DNA of 64,000 bases from Pseudoxanthobacter soli DSM 19599 (GTDB lineage Bacteria > Pseudomonadota > Alphaproteobacteria > Rhizobiales > Segnochrobactraceae): NCBI RefSeq assembly GCF_900148505.1, contig NZ_FRXO01000005.1, positions 248,001 through 312,000 on the forward strand, read 5' to 3'. The translations under genes were made by a program, and so were the position numbers. Under the pieces are notes generated by a model, which saw nothing but the letters and a program-made list of their open reading frames with translations, did no database searches and was not told where the DNA came from. Position 1 is the stretch's first letter; every line of letters starts with the position of its first letter. Shown piece after piece: positions 29,105-41,114 of this stretch.

Positions 29105-30571
29105 ATGAGCCGGCTTTCCAACGCGTCCGGGACCGATGACGCGCCTGCTCTGGTGAGGTTCGGCGACGATCTCAGGGTCGACGACAACCCGGCGCTCACG
29201 GCCGCGGCCGAAAGCGGGCGACCCGTCGTCGCGCTGTTCGTGCTCGACGACGGAACGGGACGCCCGCCCGGCGGCGCGGCGCGGTGGTGGCTGCATCACG
29301 GGCTCGCGGCCGTGCGCGATGACCTTGCCGCGCTCGGCATTCCCCTGGTTCTGCGCAAGGGAGCCGCCGATCTGGTGGTCCCGGGTGTTGCCGCTTCACT
29401 CGGCGCCGGACTCGTCACCTGGAACCACCGTGCGGACCCGGCAGCGCAGGAAACCGAGGCTCGGCTTGCGGAAGCCCTGCGCGCCGACGGTCGGCAGCCC
29501 CGCCGCTTCCTTGCAGATCGCTTGTTCGCGCCGGGGGAGGTGCAGACAGGTGCGGGCAGGCCGTTCCGCGTGTTCACGCCGTTCTGGCGCGCGGCCATGG
29601 CGCTGCCGCCGCCACATCGGCCGAAGCCTGTGCCGCAGGGAACTCGCGCGCCGGCGGACGTTCCGGCCGGCGAGGCGCTCGAAAGCCTCGGCCTCGTGCC
29701 GGTCGCCCCCGACTGGGCCGGGGGTATCGCCGCGCAATGGCGCCCGGGCGCGGGAGAGGCCGCGCGGCGGCTGGCAGCGTTTCTCGACGACGGCCTCGCC
29801 GGCTATGCCGAACGGCGCGACGATGTCGGCGTCGACGCGACCTCCTGTCTCTCGCCCTATCTGCGCTTCGGCCATCTCTCGCCACGGCGGCTTTTTCACG
29901 CCGTGCGCGACCGTGCCGGGGCGGATGGGCTGGGCGCCGACGGCGCCAAGTTCATTGCCGAACTCGGTTGGCGGGAGTTCTGCCGCGAGCTGCTCGACCA
30001 GTTCCCAGCGCTTCACGAAGAACCGATCGATCACCGCTTCGCGGCGTTCCAATGGCGCGACGATCCGGTGGGTCTCGCGGCGTGGCAGCAGGGGCGGACC
30101 GGTATTCCGCTCGTGGATGCGGCGATGCGCTGCCTGTGGCAGACCGGCTTTATCCACAACCGGGCGCGGATGGTCGCCGCATCCTTCCTGGTCAAGCACC
30201 TGATGATCGACTGGCGGGCGGGCGAGCGCTGGTTCTGGGACACGCTCGTCGATGCCGACGTCGCCAGCAACCCGGCGAGTTGGCAGTGGGTCGCGGGCTG
30301 CGGCGCGGATGCCGCGCCGTTCATCCGCATCTTCAATCCGGTGCGGCAGGGCGAGCGCTTCGACCCGGCCGGGCGCTATGTGCGCCGCTTCGTGCCGGAA
30401 CTCGCCGGCCTGCCGGACAGCTTCATCCATCGGCCCTGGGAGGCCCCGTCCGACGTGCTGCGCACGGCCGGCGTTCGGCTGGGCGAGACCTATCCGCGGC
30501 CGGTGATCGATCTCGACGAAGGCCGCAAGCGGGCGCTCGCGGCCTTCGAGGACATTCGCCGGGGCGAATGA
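29105..30571 (+). CDS. phrB: Deoxyribodipyrimidine photolyase (class I CPD)
   Basis: 488 residues; repairs cyclobutane pyrimidine dimers with blue light using FAD. The N-terminal alpha/beta antenna domain (about 10-135) precedes the helical FAD domain (about 205-475). Signature pieces include F-I-A-E-L-G-W-R-E-F, W-Q-x-G-R-T-G-I-P-L-V-D-A-A-M-R and N-P-A-S-W-Q-W-V-A-G-C-G. Two ATGs are adjacent; the second (29105) is preferred since GGAGG ends 4 nt before it. It is convergent with the aldo/keto reductase, stop to stop 15 bp. Confidence 0.95.
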   Translation: MSRLSNASGTDDAPALVRFGDDLRVDDNPALTAAAESGRPVVALFVLDDGTGRPPGGAARWWLHHGLAAVRDDLAALGIPLVLRKGAADLVVPGVAASLGAGLVTWNHRADPAAQETEARLAEALRADGRQPRRFLADRLFAPGEVQTGAGRPFRVFTPFWRAAMALPPPHRPKPVPQGTRAPADVPAGEALESLGLVPVAPDWAGGIAAQWRPGAGEAARRLAAFLDDGLAGYAERRDDVGVDATSCLSPYLRFGHLSPRRLFHAVRDRAGADGLGADGAKFIAELGWREFCRELLDQFPALHEEPIDHRFAAFQWRDDPVGLAAWQQGRTGIPLVDAAMRCLWQTGFIHNRARMVAASFLVKHLMIDWRAGERWFWDTLVDADVASNPASWQWVAGCGADAAPFIRIFNPVRQGERFDPAGRYVRRFVPELAGLPDSFIHRPWEAPSDVLRTAGVRLGETYPRPVIDLDEGRKRALAAFEDIRRGE

Positions 30572-30586
30572 GCCCGGGGCGCTGGC

Positions 30587-31582
<996 letters not shown>

Positions 31583-31697
31583 GACAGTTCTCCGAAGCGC
31601 GGCAAGGCGGCGGCGGGACTGGATCCCGGGCCGCTGCCGCCTTGCGGACTGTGTCACCGGATCCACGCGCGGATTAGCCATGCAATCGAGAACGCGT

Positions 31698-31716
31698 TGA
31701 TCTAATCTGCTCATCA
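31698..31716. promoter_or_regulatory. LysR-type T-N11-A box
   Basis: TGAT-N11-ATCA fits the classic LysR dyad and ends one base before the LysR start codon. A longer dyad GATTAG...CTAATC (31674-31709) overlaps it. It likely serves autorepression and control of the divergent aldo/keto reductase. Confidence 0.55.
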
Positions 31717-32646
31717 ATGGTGCGTCGATCCGATCTCCCCGCTCTGGTCCTGTTCGCCGAGGTGACGGCGCGCGGCAGCTTTCGCGGCGCCGCGCGGGCG
31801 CTCGGGCTGTCGCCCTCGGCGGTGAGCCATGCCATCACCGGGCTGGAGGATGCGCTCGGCGTGCGGCTGCTGGCGCGCACCACCCGCAGCCTCGCCCCGA
31901 CCGAGGCCGGCCGGCGCCTTTTGGAGCGGCTGCGCCCGGCCCTCGGCGAGATCGAGGAGGCGGTCGATGCGGCGCTTGCCGAACAGGGGCGCATTTCCGG
32001 GCTCCTGCGCCTGACGGTGTCCTATTCGGTCGCGGAAACGGTGCTCGTGCCGCTCGCGCTCGGCTTCATGGAAGCCTATCCGGATGCGGTCGTCGAGATC
32101 GTCGCCGATGACGGCTTCGTCGACATCGTCGCGGACGGGTTCGATGCGGGTATCCGCTTCGACGACGGGCTGGAGCAGGACATGGTGGCGGTGCGCTTCG
32201 GCGGGGCGCAGCGCGCGGCGGTGGTCGCCGCGCCGGCCTATCTCGCCCGCCGTGGCCGACCGCTGACGCCGGACGATCTCGCCGGCCATGCCTGCATCGG
32301 CCGGCGGTTCCCGAGCGGGCGGCTCTATCGCTGGGAATTCGAGCGCGACGGCGCCGAGTGCATCGTCGACGTTTCCGGCGCGCTCGTGCTCAACGACAGC
32401 CGGCTGATGCTGCAGGCGGTGCTCGGCGGTGCCGGCATCGCCTACCTGATGGAGCCGTTCGTGGCGGCTCATGTCGCGGAGGGGCGACTGGTGCGCCTGC
32501 TCGAGGACTGGTGTCCGGCCTTTTCCGGCTACTGCCTCTATTATCCGAGCCGCAAGCAGATGCGCCCCGTTCTGCGGGCCTTCCTCGATTATTGCGCGCG
32601 GGAGGCCGCGACGTTCGGAGCCGCGACCGAGGCACCGCTGCGATAG
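31717..32646 (+). CDS. LysR-family transcriptional regulator
   Basis: 309 residues. The winged helix-turn-helix (about 7-65) has F-A-E-V-T-A-R-G-S-F-R-G-A-A-R-A-L-G-L-S-P-S-A-V-S. The LysR substrate-binding fold (about 95-300) is of the CrgA-like group, with D-A-G-I-R-F and L-V-R-L-L-E-D-W-C-P. No Shine-Dalgarno is visible before ATG 31717, and an operator-like dyad abuts the start, so the mRNA may be leaderless or start very close. Divergent partner: aldo/keto reductase. Confidence 0.92.
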   Translation: MVRRSDLPALVLFAEVTARGSFRGAARALGLSPSAVSHAITGLEDALGVRLLARTTRSLAPTEAGRRLLERLRPALGEIEEAVDAALAEQGRISGLLRLTVSYSVAETVLVPLALGFMEAYPDAVVEIVADDGFVDIVADGFDAGIRFDDGLEQDMVAVRFGGAQRAAVVAAPAYLARRGRPLTPDDLAGHACIGRRFPSGRLYRWEFERDGAECIVDVSGALVLNDSRLMLQAVLGGAGIAYLMEPFVAAHVAEGRLVRLLEDWCPAFSGYCLYYPSRKQMRPVLRAFLDYCAREAATFGAATEAPLR

Positions 32647-32650
32647 CGCG

Positions 32651-33643
32651 CTACGGCGCGGGGACGAACGCGGCCTGAACCTCCGCGGGCGCGTCGATGC
32701 CGTTGGCGAGAAGAACCTGAAGCAGAACCCGGGCCTTCGCCGGATTGTAGCTGCCGGCGGCGACGAAGCCGGGCGTGTCGTCGTCGATCTCGATATTGCG
32801 CATCACCGGGCCGGAGCCGACCCGGCTGGAGCGCACCACCACGATCCCGCGTGCGGCCGCCGCGGCGAGCGCATCGATGGCCGGCTTCGCGGCGTTGCCG
32901 TCGCCGACGCCGGCGAGCACGATGCCCTTCACGCCCGCCGCCACCGCATCCTGCACCTGGCGGGCTCCCATGCCGGCGTGGGCGACGACGATGTCGACCG
33001 GCGGCAGCGGCGGCAGGGCCGGCAACGGATAGACCGTGCGGGCCGCGGGCGGGGCGTGGAACGCGACCATGTTCGGGTTGACGAGGCCGACGGGGCCGCA
33101 ATTCGGCGACTGGAAGGTCTGCACCGAGGTGGTGCTGGTCTTGGTCACGTCGCGGGCGCCGTGGATGGTGTCGTTCAGCACGACCAGCACGCCCCGTCCG
33201 CGTGCCTGCGGGGATCCCGCGACCTGGACGGCCTCGTGAATGTTGAGCGGTCCATCGGCGCTGATCGCCGTCGAGGGCCGCATCGCGCCGACGAGCACGA
33301 CCGGCTTGTCGGTCTCCACGACGAGGTCGAGGAACAGCGCGGTTTCCTCCAGCGTGTCGGTGCCGTGGGTGACGACGATGCCGTCGACCTCCGGCGAGCG
33401 GGCGAGGAGATCGATCCGCCGGGCGAGGCCGAACCACACCGCGTCGTTCATGTCCTGGCTGCCGATGGAAGCGACCTGTTCGGCCGAGAGCCTTGCCAGG
33501 GCCTCGATGCCCGGAACGGAGGCGATCAGGCTTTCGGCAGAGACCTCGCCGGCATTGTAGCCGGATTGCGAGCGCGGATCGGCGGCGCCGGCGATGGTGC
33601 CGCCGGTTGCGAGGATCACGATGCGGGGAAGCGTGTCGGCCAT
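32651..33643 (-). CDS. ansA: L-asparaginase (type II fold, cytoplasmic)
   Basis: 330 residues; hydrolyses asparagine to aspartate and ammonia. Both active-site motifs are intact: A-T-G-G-T-I-A-G with Thr13, and H-G-T-D-T with Thr95-Asp96. Lys168 lies in T-K-T-S-T-T-S-V and Tyr29 lies in the flexible loop. No signal peptide follows ATG 33643, and the open frame upstream does not encode one, so the enzyme should be cytosolic. It is convergent with the LysR gene (4-bp gap). Confidence 0.92.
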   Translation of the reverse strand: MADTLPRIVILATGGTIAGAADPRSQSGYNAGEVSAESLIASVPGIEALARLSAEQVASIGSQDMNDAVWFGLARRIDLLARSPEVDGIVVTHGTDTLEETALFLDLVVETDKPVVLVGAMRPSTAISADGPLNIHEAVQVAGSPQARGRGVLVVLNDTIHGARDVTKTSTTSVQTFQSPNCGPVGLVNPNMVAFHAPPAARTVYPLPALPPLPPVDIVVAHAGMGARQVQDAVAAGVKGIVLAGVGDGNAAKPAIDALAAAAARGIVVVRSSRVGSGPVMRNIEIDDDTPGFVAAGSYNPAKARVLLQVLLANGIDAPAEVQAAFVPAP

Positions 33644-33954
33644 GGCTGTCCTTGCGAGGCTTTCCGTGCCGGCGGGCGACGGACCCGGACGGCAGCATTC
33701 CCGCGACGGACGGGCCGCGCAAGAGCGGGCCGACGAAACAGCCGTGGACCAGGTGTTCCGGACCGATCGGCGGGGGCTCCGCCACCGCCGGTCTTGTATC
33801 CGCGACTCTTGCATCCGCGACGCACACGCGCTGTCATCGTGGCGTTGCCCCATCCAGGTCTTGTTCGCGGCCGATACCGACTCGTTCGCGAAACCGAGGC
33901 CCGAACGCCCGCCCGCCCGACAGGCCGGCACGCCGTGCCGGCGAGGAGATCGTC
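33644..33954. other. Divergent promoter region, asparaginase / M29 aminopeptidase
   Basis: 311 bp with no credible gene; frames are Arg/Ala/Pro-rich. It should hold promoters for both divergent genes. No clear operator seen; CCGCGACTCTTGCATCCGCGAC around 33797-33820 has a short direct repeat (ATCCGCGAC). Confidence 0.4.
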
Positions 33955-35226
33955 ATGACCGAACCGCTTTCGACCCACATTCCGGCCGCGGAGGCCGCCG
34001 CCGCCCACGCCGTCCGGCTGGACAGGCTGGCCGAGGTCGTGGTCCGGGTCGGGCTCGGCCTGAAGGCGGGGCAGGAAGTGGTGCTGACCGCGCCGGTCGA
34101 GGCGCTGCCGCTGGTCCGCCGCATCACCGAACATGCCTACAGGGCCGGCGCCTCGCTGGTGACGCCGCTCTACGGCGACGATCAGGCGACGCTGATGCGC
34201 TTCGCCCACGCGCCCGACGACAGCTTTGACAAGGCGACCGGCTGGCTGTTCGAGGGGATGGCGGCGGCGTTCTCCGGCGGCGCGGCGCGGCTTGCCATCA
34301 TCGGCGACGATCCGGCGCTGCTTTCAGGGCAGGATCCCGCGAAGGTCGCCCGCGCCAACCGCGCGCGCTCCAAGGCCTATGTGCCGGCGCTGAAGCTGAT
34401 CTCGGGCTTCGACATCAACTGGTCGATCGCCTCGTTCGCGACGCCGGCCTGGGCGAAGGCGGTGTTTCCCGGCGAGACCGAGGAGGTCGCCGTTGCCCGG
34501 CTGTGGGATGCGATCTTCGCCGCCTCCCGCGTCGACGTGGCGGATCCGGTCGCCGCGTGGACGGCGCACAATGCTGCATTGCACGCCCGGCGCGCGCTTC
34601 TGAACGGCCGCCGCTACGCCGCGCTGCGCTTCACCGGCCCGGGGACCGATCTGACCGTCGGGCTTGCCGACGACCACGACTGGGGCGGCGGTTCGTCGGA
34701 GGCGAAGAACGGGATCGTCTGCAATCCGAACATCCCGACCGAGGAGGTCTTCACCACCCCGCACAAGGACCGCGTGGAAGGCTACGTCACCTCCACCAAG
34801 CCGCTGTCCTACCAGGGCACGCTGATCGACGAGATCCGCGTGCGGTTCGAGGCGGGCCGAATCGTCGAGGCGAAGGCGCGCCGCGGCGAGGACGTGCTGG
34901 CGAAGGTGCTGGAGACCGACGAGGGCGCGCGCCGGCTGGGCGAGGTGGCGCTCGTGCCGCACTCTTCCCCGATCTCGGCGAGCGGCCTGTTGTTCTTCAA
35001 CACCCTTTTCGACGAGAACGCGGCATCCCATATAGCGCTTGGGCAGTCCTACAGTCAGTGCATCCGCGGCGGTGGCACGATGTCGGAGGCCGAACTGGCC
35101 GCCCGCGGCGCCAACCGCAGCCTGATCCACATCGACTGGATGATCGGCTCCGGCGCGATCGACGTGGATGGCATCGGCGCGGACGGTTCGGCAGAGCCGA
35201 TCATGCGCCGCGGCGAATGGGTGTGA
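33955..35226 (+). CDS. M29-family aminopeptidase
   Basis: 423-residue AmpT/AmpS-type metallo-aminopeptidase that releases N-terminal residues from short peptides. The metal-site features are seen in N-I-P-T-E-E-V-F-T-T-P-H, V-P-H-S-S-P-I-S and I-H-I-D-W-M-I-G-S. GAGGAG lies eight bases before ATG 33955. The frame is open 154 codons further upstream but overlaps the asparaginase promoter region. It sits head-to-head with L-asparaginase, so both may serve amino-acid recovery. Confidence 0.93.
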   Translation: MTEPLSTHIPAAEAAAAHAVRLDRLAEVVVRVGLGLKAGQEVVLTAPVEALPLVRRITEHAYRAGASLVTPLYGDDQATLMRFAHAPDDSFDKATGWLFEGMAAAFSGGAARLAIIGDDPALLSGQDPAKVARANRARSKAYVPALKLISGFDINWSIASFATPAWAKAVFPGETEEVAVARLWDAIFAASRVDVADPVAAWTAHNAALHARRALLNGRRYAALRFTGPGTDLTVGLADDHDWGGGSSEAKNGIVCNPNIPTEEVFTTPHKDRVEGYVTSTKPLSYQGTLIDEIRVRFEAGRIVEAKARRGEDVLAKVLETDEGARRLGEVALVPHSSPISASGLLFFNTLFDENAASHIALGQSYSQCIRGGGTMSEAELAARGANRSLIHIDWMIGSGAIDVDGIGADGSAEPIMRRGEWV

Positions 35227-35859
35227 TTTCGGGGCGCCGAACGGGCCCACACGCGACTCAGAGGCATTCCGCCGCAGGAGCGAACCGCCCGTCGCCAGCC
35301 CCGGTCGTCGGTGACGGTGTGGCGGAATCACGCGTCCGCCTGTGACGCAAAGCGACCCGATGCGGCGGAGGCCGGCGGGACCGATCTGGACGGAAGACAG
35401 CGGAAACCGGCTGCGCGCCTGCCTTTTCAGGGCGTGGCTTCACTTGTGCGGTGCATCACGACTTGGGCGGATCGCCGCGATTTGTGATTTGCATTGCGTC
35501 AAGGACGAGACATCGCGGCACGTCGTGGTTCCGCTCCACTCTTGCCTCATTCCAGGGTGTGGGCTAAGCCTCTGCCCGACTGGACATGTCTCCTCCCGTC
35601 CGGCTTTCCCGTGTGCGGCTTGCTGCCACGGGGCGTTGCGGCGAACGAACAAGCCTTTAGAATGCCTCAAAGCGATGATGCAGCGCCGCGGCCGGATCGG
35701 TCTCGGCCATGCGGCAGCGCGGCGGGGCGAAGGCGGTGACGGCGGCCCGTTCGGGCAGGCAGTCGCCGCGAGGCCAAAGTGAGGCTAAAGTCCCCGGGGA
35801 GCCGCCGACGGCGGGTTTCCGGTCTGTTGGATCGACAAGCGGATTGGATCGGACGTCTG
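35227..35859. other. Spacer and probable nuo promoter region
   Basis: 633 bp between the aminopeptidase and nuoA. The least GC-rich part is 35470-35530, a plausible promoter zone for the complex I operon, but no textbook -35/-10 pair is seen. No tRNA or recognisable ORF. Confidence 0.45.
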
Positions 35860-36225
35860 ATGGAAGACCTTCTGAGACAATATGCGGCGATCGTCGTGTT
35901 CCTCGGCATCGCGGGCGTGGTTGGGATCGCACTTCTGGTGATGCCCTTCATCGTCGCGTACCGGAATCCGGACAGCGAGAAGCTGTCGGCCTACGAATGC
36001 GGCTTCAATGCCTTTGACGACGCGCGCATGAAGTTCGACGTCCGGTTCTACCTGGTGTCGATCCTGTTCATCATCTTCGATCTCGAAGTCGCCTTCCTGT
36101 TCCCGTGGGCGGCGACCTTCGGCACGCTCGGCTGGTTCGGCTTCTGGTCGATGATGCTGTTCCTCGGCGTGCTGACCATCGGCTTCATCTACGAATGGAA
36201 GAAGGGGGCTCTGGAATGGGATTGA
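35860..36225 (+). CDS. nuoA: NADH-quinone oxidoreductase subunit A
   Basis: 121-residue membrane subunit of complex I with three helices. The loop [12 protein letters not shown] and [14 protein letters not shown] are diagnostic; the conserved Cys lies near the quinone entry. ATG 35860 gives the family length. First gene of the 14-gene nuo operon; its end overlaps nuoB by 10 bp. Confidence 0.96.
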   Translation: MEDLLRQYAAIVVFLGIAGVVGIALLVMPFIVAYRNPDSEKLSAYECGFNAFDDARMKFDVRFYLVSILFIIFDLEVAFLFPWAATFGTLGWFGFWSMMLFLGVLTIGFIYEWKKGALEWD

Positions 36226-36797
36226 ACCCGTCTGGCGGCACTCTCGTCGCTCCCGCGCCGAAGGGCGTGATCGATCCGAACACCGGCCGGCCGGTGGGCG
36301 AGGACGATCCGTTCTTCCTCGAGATCAATGACGAACTCGCCGACAAGGGCTTCGTCGTCACCACGACCGACAAGCTTGTGCAGTGGGCCCGGACGGGCTC
36401 GCTGATGTGGATGACGTTCGGCCTCGCCTGCTGCGCGGTCGAGATGATCCAGGTGTCGATGCCGCGCTACGACGTCGAGCGCTTCGGTCTGGCGCCGCGC
36501 GCCAGCCCGCGCCAGTCCGACGTGATGATCGTGGCCGGTACGCTGACGAACAAGATGGCGCCGGCGCTCCGCAAGGTCTACGACCAGATGCCGGAGCCGC
36601 GCTACGTCATCTCGATGGGGTCGTGCGCCAACGGCGGCGGCTACTACCACTATTCCTATTCCGTGGTGCGCGGCTGCGATCGCGTGGTTCCGGTGGACAT
36701 CTACGTCCCCGGCTGCCCGCCGAGCGCGGAAGCGCTGCTTTACGGCTTCCTGCTCCTGCAGAAGAAGATCCGCCGCACGGGCACGATCGAGCGGTGA
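36216..36797 (+). CDS. nuoB: NADH-quinone oxidoreductase subunit B
   Basis: 193-residue peripheral-arm subunit holding cluster N2, the last electron donor to quinone. The N2 cysteines are seen in [18 protein letters not shown] and [12 protein letters not shown] 36216 lies inside the end of nuoA, suggesting coupled translation; an earlier in-frame start would read through nuoA. Confidence 0.96.
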   Translation: MGLNPSGGTLVAPAPKGVIDPNTGRPVGEDDPFFLEINDELADKGFVVTTTDKLVQWARTGSLMWMTFGLACCAVEMIQVSMPRYDVERFGLAPRASPRQSDVMIVAGTLTNKMAPALRKVYDQMPEPRYVISMGSCANGGGYYHYSYSVVRGCDRVVPVDIYVPGCPPSAEALLYGFLLLQKKIRRTGTIER

Positions 36798-36856
36798 GCG
36801 CGATCGGACGGTGCGGGCTTCCGGCCTTGCCGGTGCGGAACTGATCGGAGACGGCG

Positions 36857-37462
36857 ATGGACGAAACGCTGAAGGAACTCGGCGACTATCTGGCGGAGAA
36901 GCTCGGCTCCAGGATCGCGTCCTCGACGATCGCCCATGAGGAGCTGACGATCGGGGTCGAGGCCGAGAACCTGATCGCGGTCGCCCGGTTCCTGCGCGAC
37001 GACGGCCGGTGCCGCTTCGTGAGCATCATCGACGTGTGCGGCGTGGACTGGCCGGCCCGGCCGCGCCGGTTCGATTCCGTGGTGCACCTGCTGTCGCCCA
37101 CCCAGAACCTGCGCATCCGCATCAAGACGGAAACCGACGAGGTCACGCCGATCCCGTCGCTGACCGAGCTCTATCCGGGTGCGGACTGGTTCGAGCGGGA
37201 ATCCTACGATCTGTACGGCATCCTCTATTCGAACCATCCGGATCTGCGCCGCATCCTGACGGACTACGGGTTCGACGGGCATCCGCTGCGCAAGGACTTC
37301 CCGGTCACGGGCTTCGTCGAGGTGCGCTACGACGACGAGCGCAAGCGCGTCGTCTACGAGCCGGTGCGCCTCAACCAGGAATTCCGCACCTTCGACTTCC
37401 TGTCGCCGTGGGAAGGGCCGCACTACGTGCTGCCGGGCGACGAGAAGGCGAAGCCGAACTGA
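36857..37462 (+). CDS. nuoC: NADH-quinone oxidoreductase subunit C
   Basis: 201-residue 30-kDa subunit of the peripheral arm. [11 protein letters not shown] and [20 protein letters not shown] are the family signature. It is a separate gene from nuoD, unlike the enterobacterial fusion. A 267-bp gap, long for this operon, follows it. Confidence 0.96.
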   Translation: MDETLKELGDYLAEKLGSRIASSTIAHEELTIGVEAENLIAVARFLRDDGRCRFVSIIDVCGVDWPARPRRFDSVVHLLSPTQNLRIRIKTETDEVTPIPSLTELYPGADWFERESYDLYGILYSNHPDLRRILTDYGFDGHPLRKDFPVTGFVEVRYDDERKRVVYEPVRLNQEFRTFDFLSPWEGPHYVLPGDEKAKPN

Positions 37463-37527
37463 GCTGCCGCCGACAGGCGGGGGCTGACGACAAGAGACGA
37501 ACGAGCAGGGCGAGCCGGGACGAGATC

Positions 37528-37737
37528 ATGACGGAATGCGAAGCGGGATCGGGGACGACGGGACGGGCGGCGGCGATGCCGGCGCGGTCCCTGCCGTTCC
37601 GGTTCCGCGCCGCCGGTTCCGCCCCGCGCCATGCCGATGCGCGCGTGGACGCCATGCGCATGGACGACGTGTGTTGGAGAGTGGCCGGCCGGTTCGGCCG
37701 CCCGTCCGCGACGAAGCAGGATAGAGCCGATGCCTGA
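37528..37737 (+). CDS. Possible small ORF in the nuoC-nuoD gap
   Basis: 69 codons (M-T-E-C-E-A-G-S...) fill the unusual spacer and end 8 bp inside nuoD. The product is Ala/Arg/Gly-rich with no recognised domain, and the ribosome-binding site is poor. It may be nothing more than an open frame in GC-rich leader DNA. Confidence 0.2.
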   Translation: MTECEAGSGTTGRAAAMPARSLPFRFRAAGSAPRHADARVDAMRMDDVCWRVAGRFGRPSATKQDRADA

Positions 37738-38920
37738 GGCCGAGGTCCGCAATTTCAACATCAATTTCGGTCCGCAGCACCCTGCGGCCCACGGCGTTCT
37801 GCGCCTGGTGCTGGAACTCGACGGCGAAGTCGTGACCCGGGTGGACCCGCATATCGGGCTCCTCCACCGCGGCACCGAGAAACTGATCGAGCAGAAGACC
37901 TATCTGCAGGCCGTGCCCTATTTCGACCGGCTCGACTATTGCGCGCCGATGAACCAGGAGCATGCCTTCGCGCTCGCGACCGAGCGCCTGCTCGGCATCA
38001 CCGTGCCGAAGCGTGGCCAGCTGATCCGCGTGCTCTATGCCGAGATCGGCCGTCTCCTGTCGCACATCCTCAACGTCACCACCCAGGCGATGGACGTCGG
38101 CGCGCTGACACCGCCGCTGTGGGGCTTCGAGGAACGCGAGAAGCTGATGGTGTTCTACGAGCGCGCGTCCGGCTCGCGGATGCACGCCGCCTATTTCCGT
38201 CCCGGCGGCGTCCACCAGGACCTGCCGAACGATCTGCTCGACGATCTCTACACGTTCTGCGATCCCTACCTGAAGCGGCTCGACGACATCGAGGGCCTGC
38301 TCACGGAGAATCGCATCTTCAAGCAGCGCAACGTCGATATCGGCGTCGTCTCGCTGGAGGATGCGTTCGCGTGGGGCTTCTCCGGCGTCATGGTGCGCGG
38401 CTCGGGCGCAGCGTGGGATCTGCGCAAGTCGCAGCCCTACGACTGCTACGAAGAGATGGAATTCGACATTCCCATCGGCAAGAACGGCGACTGCTACGAC
38501 CGCTATCTCATCCGCATGGAAGAGATGCGCCAGTCGATCAGCATCATGAAGCAGTGCCTGAACAAGCTGCGTTCCGCCGAAGGGCAGGGGCCGGTTGCCT
38601 CGACCGAGGGCAAGGTCGTGCCGCCGAAGCGCGGCGAGATGAAGCGCTCGATGGAAGCGCTCATCCATCACTTCAAGCTCTATACCGAGGGCTACAAGGT
38701 GCCGGCCGGCGAGGTCTACGCGGCCGTCGAGGCGCCCAAGGGCGAGTTCGGCGTCTACGTGATCTCCGACGGCACCAACAAGCCCTATCGCTGCAAGATC
38801 CGCGCCCCCGGGTTCGCGCATCTGCAATCGATGGATTTCCTCTGCAGGGGGCACATGCTGGCCGACATCTCGGCCGTGCTCGGGTCCCTCGACATCGTGT
38901 TCGGTGAGGTGGATCGCTGA
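37730..38920 (+). CDS. nuoD: NADH-quinone oxidoreductase subunit D
   Basis: 396-residue 49-kDa subunit forming the quinone pocket with Nuo[17 protein letters not shown] carries the quinone-site His; [10 protein letters not shown] and the C-terminal D-I-V-F-G-E-V-D-R close the family pattern. ATG 37730 is the only start that fits. Its stop overlaps nuoE by one base. Confidence 0.97.
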   Translation: MPEAEVRNFNINFGPQHPAAHGVLRLVLELDGEVVTRVDPHIGLLHRGTEKLIEQKTYLQAVPYFDRLDYCAPMNQEHAFALATERLLGITVPKRGQLIRVLYAEIGRLLSHILNVTTQAMDVGALTPPLWGFEEREKLMVFYERASGSRMHAAYFRPGGVHQDLPNDLLDDLYTFCDPYLKRLDDIEGLLTENRIFKQRNVDIGVVSLEDAFAWGFSGVMVRGSGAAWDLRKSQPYDCYEEMEFDIPIGKNGDCYDRYLIRMEEMRQSISIMKQCLNKLRSAEGQGPVASTEGKVVPPKRGEMKRSMEALIHHFKLYTEGYKVPAGEVYAAVEAPKGEFGVYVISDGTNKPYRCKIRAPGFAHLQSMDFLCRGHMLADISAVLGSLDIVFGEVDR

Positions 38921-39636
38921 TGTCCGTTCGTCGTCTGCATCACATCCAGCCGGAGAGCTTCGCGTTCACGCCCGACAATCAGGCGTGGGCGGAGAAGAAG
39001 ATCCTGGATTATCCCGAAGGCCGCCAGCAGAGCGCTGTGATCCCGCTGCTGATGCGCGCCCAGGAGCAGGAAGGCTGGGTGAGCGAGCCGGCGATCCGCT
39101 ATGTCGCCAAGATGCTGGACATGCCGAAGATCCGCGTCCTCGAGGTCGCGACCTTCTACACCCAGTTCCAGCTCGCCCCGGTCGGCCGCAAGGCGCACAT
39201 CCAGGTCTGCGGCACCACGCCGTGCATGCTGCGCGGCGCGGAAGACCTGATGGGCGTCTGCAAGAAGCGCATCGCCCACGAGCCGTTCACGCTGTCGCCG
39301 GATGGCGATTTCTCGTGGGAAGAGGTCGAGTGCGCCGGCGCCTGCGTCAACGCGCCGATGGTGCAGGTGTTCAAGGACACCTACGAGGACCTGACGCCCG
39401 AGACCTTCAACGCGCTGCTCGACGGCTTCGCCGCCGGCACGCCGCCGAAGCCCGGCCCGCAGGTCGACCGCTGGTATTCGACGCCGCAGGGCGGCCCGAC
39501 GTCGCTGACGGATACGGCGGCGTTCATGCGATCCACGCCGGTCGTTCCCGGCGCAGACACCGTCTCGGTCGGCCAGAGCGAGCTGACCGGCGTCCCCGAG
39601 GAACCGAAGCCGGCCGAGCCGGGCGCGGTTTCGTGA
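38920..39636 (+). CDS. nuoE: NADH-quinone oxidoreductase subunit E
   Basis: 238-residue thioredoxin-fold subunit with the [2Fe-2S] cluster N1a. Ligands are in Q-V-C-G-T-T-P-C and C-A-G-A-C. Residues from about 170 on form a Pro/Thr-rich acidic tail of some 65 residues, longer than in E. coli but common in Rhizobiales. The start overlaps the nuoD stop (TGATG). Confidence 0.96.
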   Translation: MSVRRLHHIQPESFAFTPDNQAWAEKKILDYPEGRQQSAVIPLLMRAQEQEGWVSEPAIRYVAKMLDMPKIRVLEVATFYTQFQLAPVGRKAHIQVCGTTPCMLRGAEDLMGVCKKRIAHEPFTLSPDGDFSWEEVECAGACVNAPMVQVFKDTYEDLTPETFNALLDGFAAGTPPKPGPQVDRWYSTPQGGPTSLTDTAAFMRSTPVVPGADTVSVGQSELTGVPEEPKPAEPGAVS

Positions 39637-39657
39637 CGCGGCAAGGGAGGATCGGGC

Positions 39658-40959
<1,302 letters not shown>

Positions 40960-40964
40960 CGGCA

Positions 40965-41102
40965 ATGCGTAAGGGTCCGGCTTCGGACGGTTTCGCGGCA
41001 TCGGCCGCGGCGTCACGGGCAGGTTCCATCGGTCCGGCAACGGGCCGTTTCGAAGACAAGGTCCGCATCGGCGGGCGGCCCTCCACGGCCGCGGCCTGGT
41101 GA
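40965..41102 (+). CDS. Possible small ORF between nuoF and nuoG
   Basis: 45 codons starting 5 bp after the nuoF stop and ending 12 bp before the nuoG start, so it fills the gap almost exactly. GGAG lies nine bases before its ATG. The product (M-R-K-G-P-A-S-D-G-F...) has no recognised motif. The fit within the operon makes it worth recording, but composition alone cannot show it is real. Confidence 0.35.
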   Translation: MRKGPASDGFAASAAASRAGSIGPATGRFEDKVRIGGRPSTAAAW

Positions 41103-41114
41103 GCGGGGAGAACG

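Noticed and set aside
31583-31717. Longer N-terminus for the aldo/keto reductase (open to 31717)
   Set aside because: Family start and a GGAGA site fix ATG 31582; the extra codons cover the LysR operator region.
33644-33931. N-terminal extension of L-asparaginase as a signal peptide
   Set aside because: The extra 96 codons are Arg/Ser-rich with no hydrophobic core.
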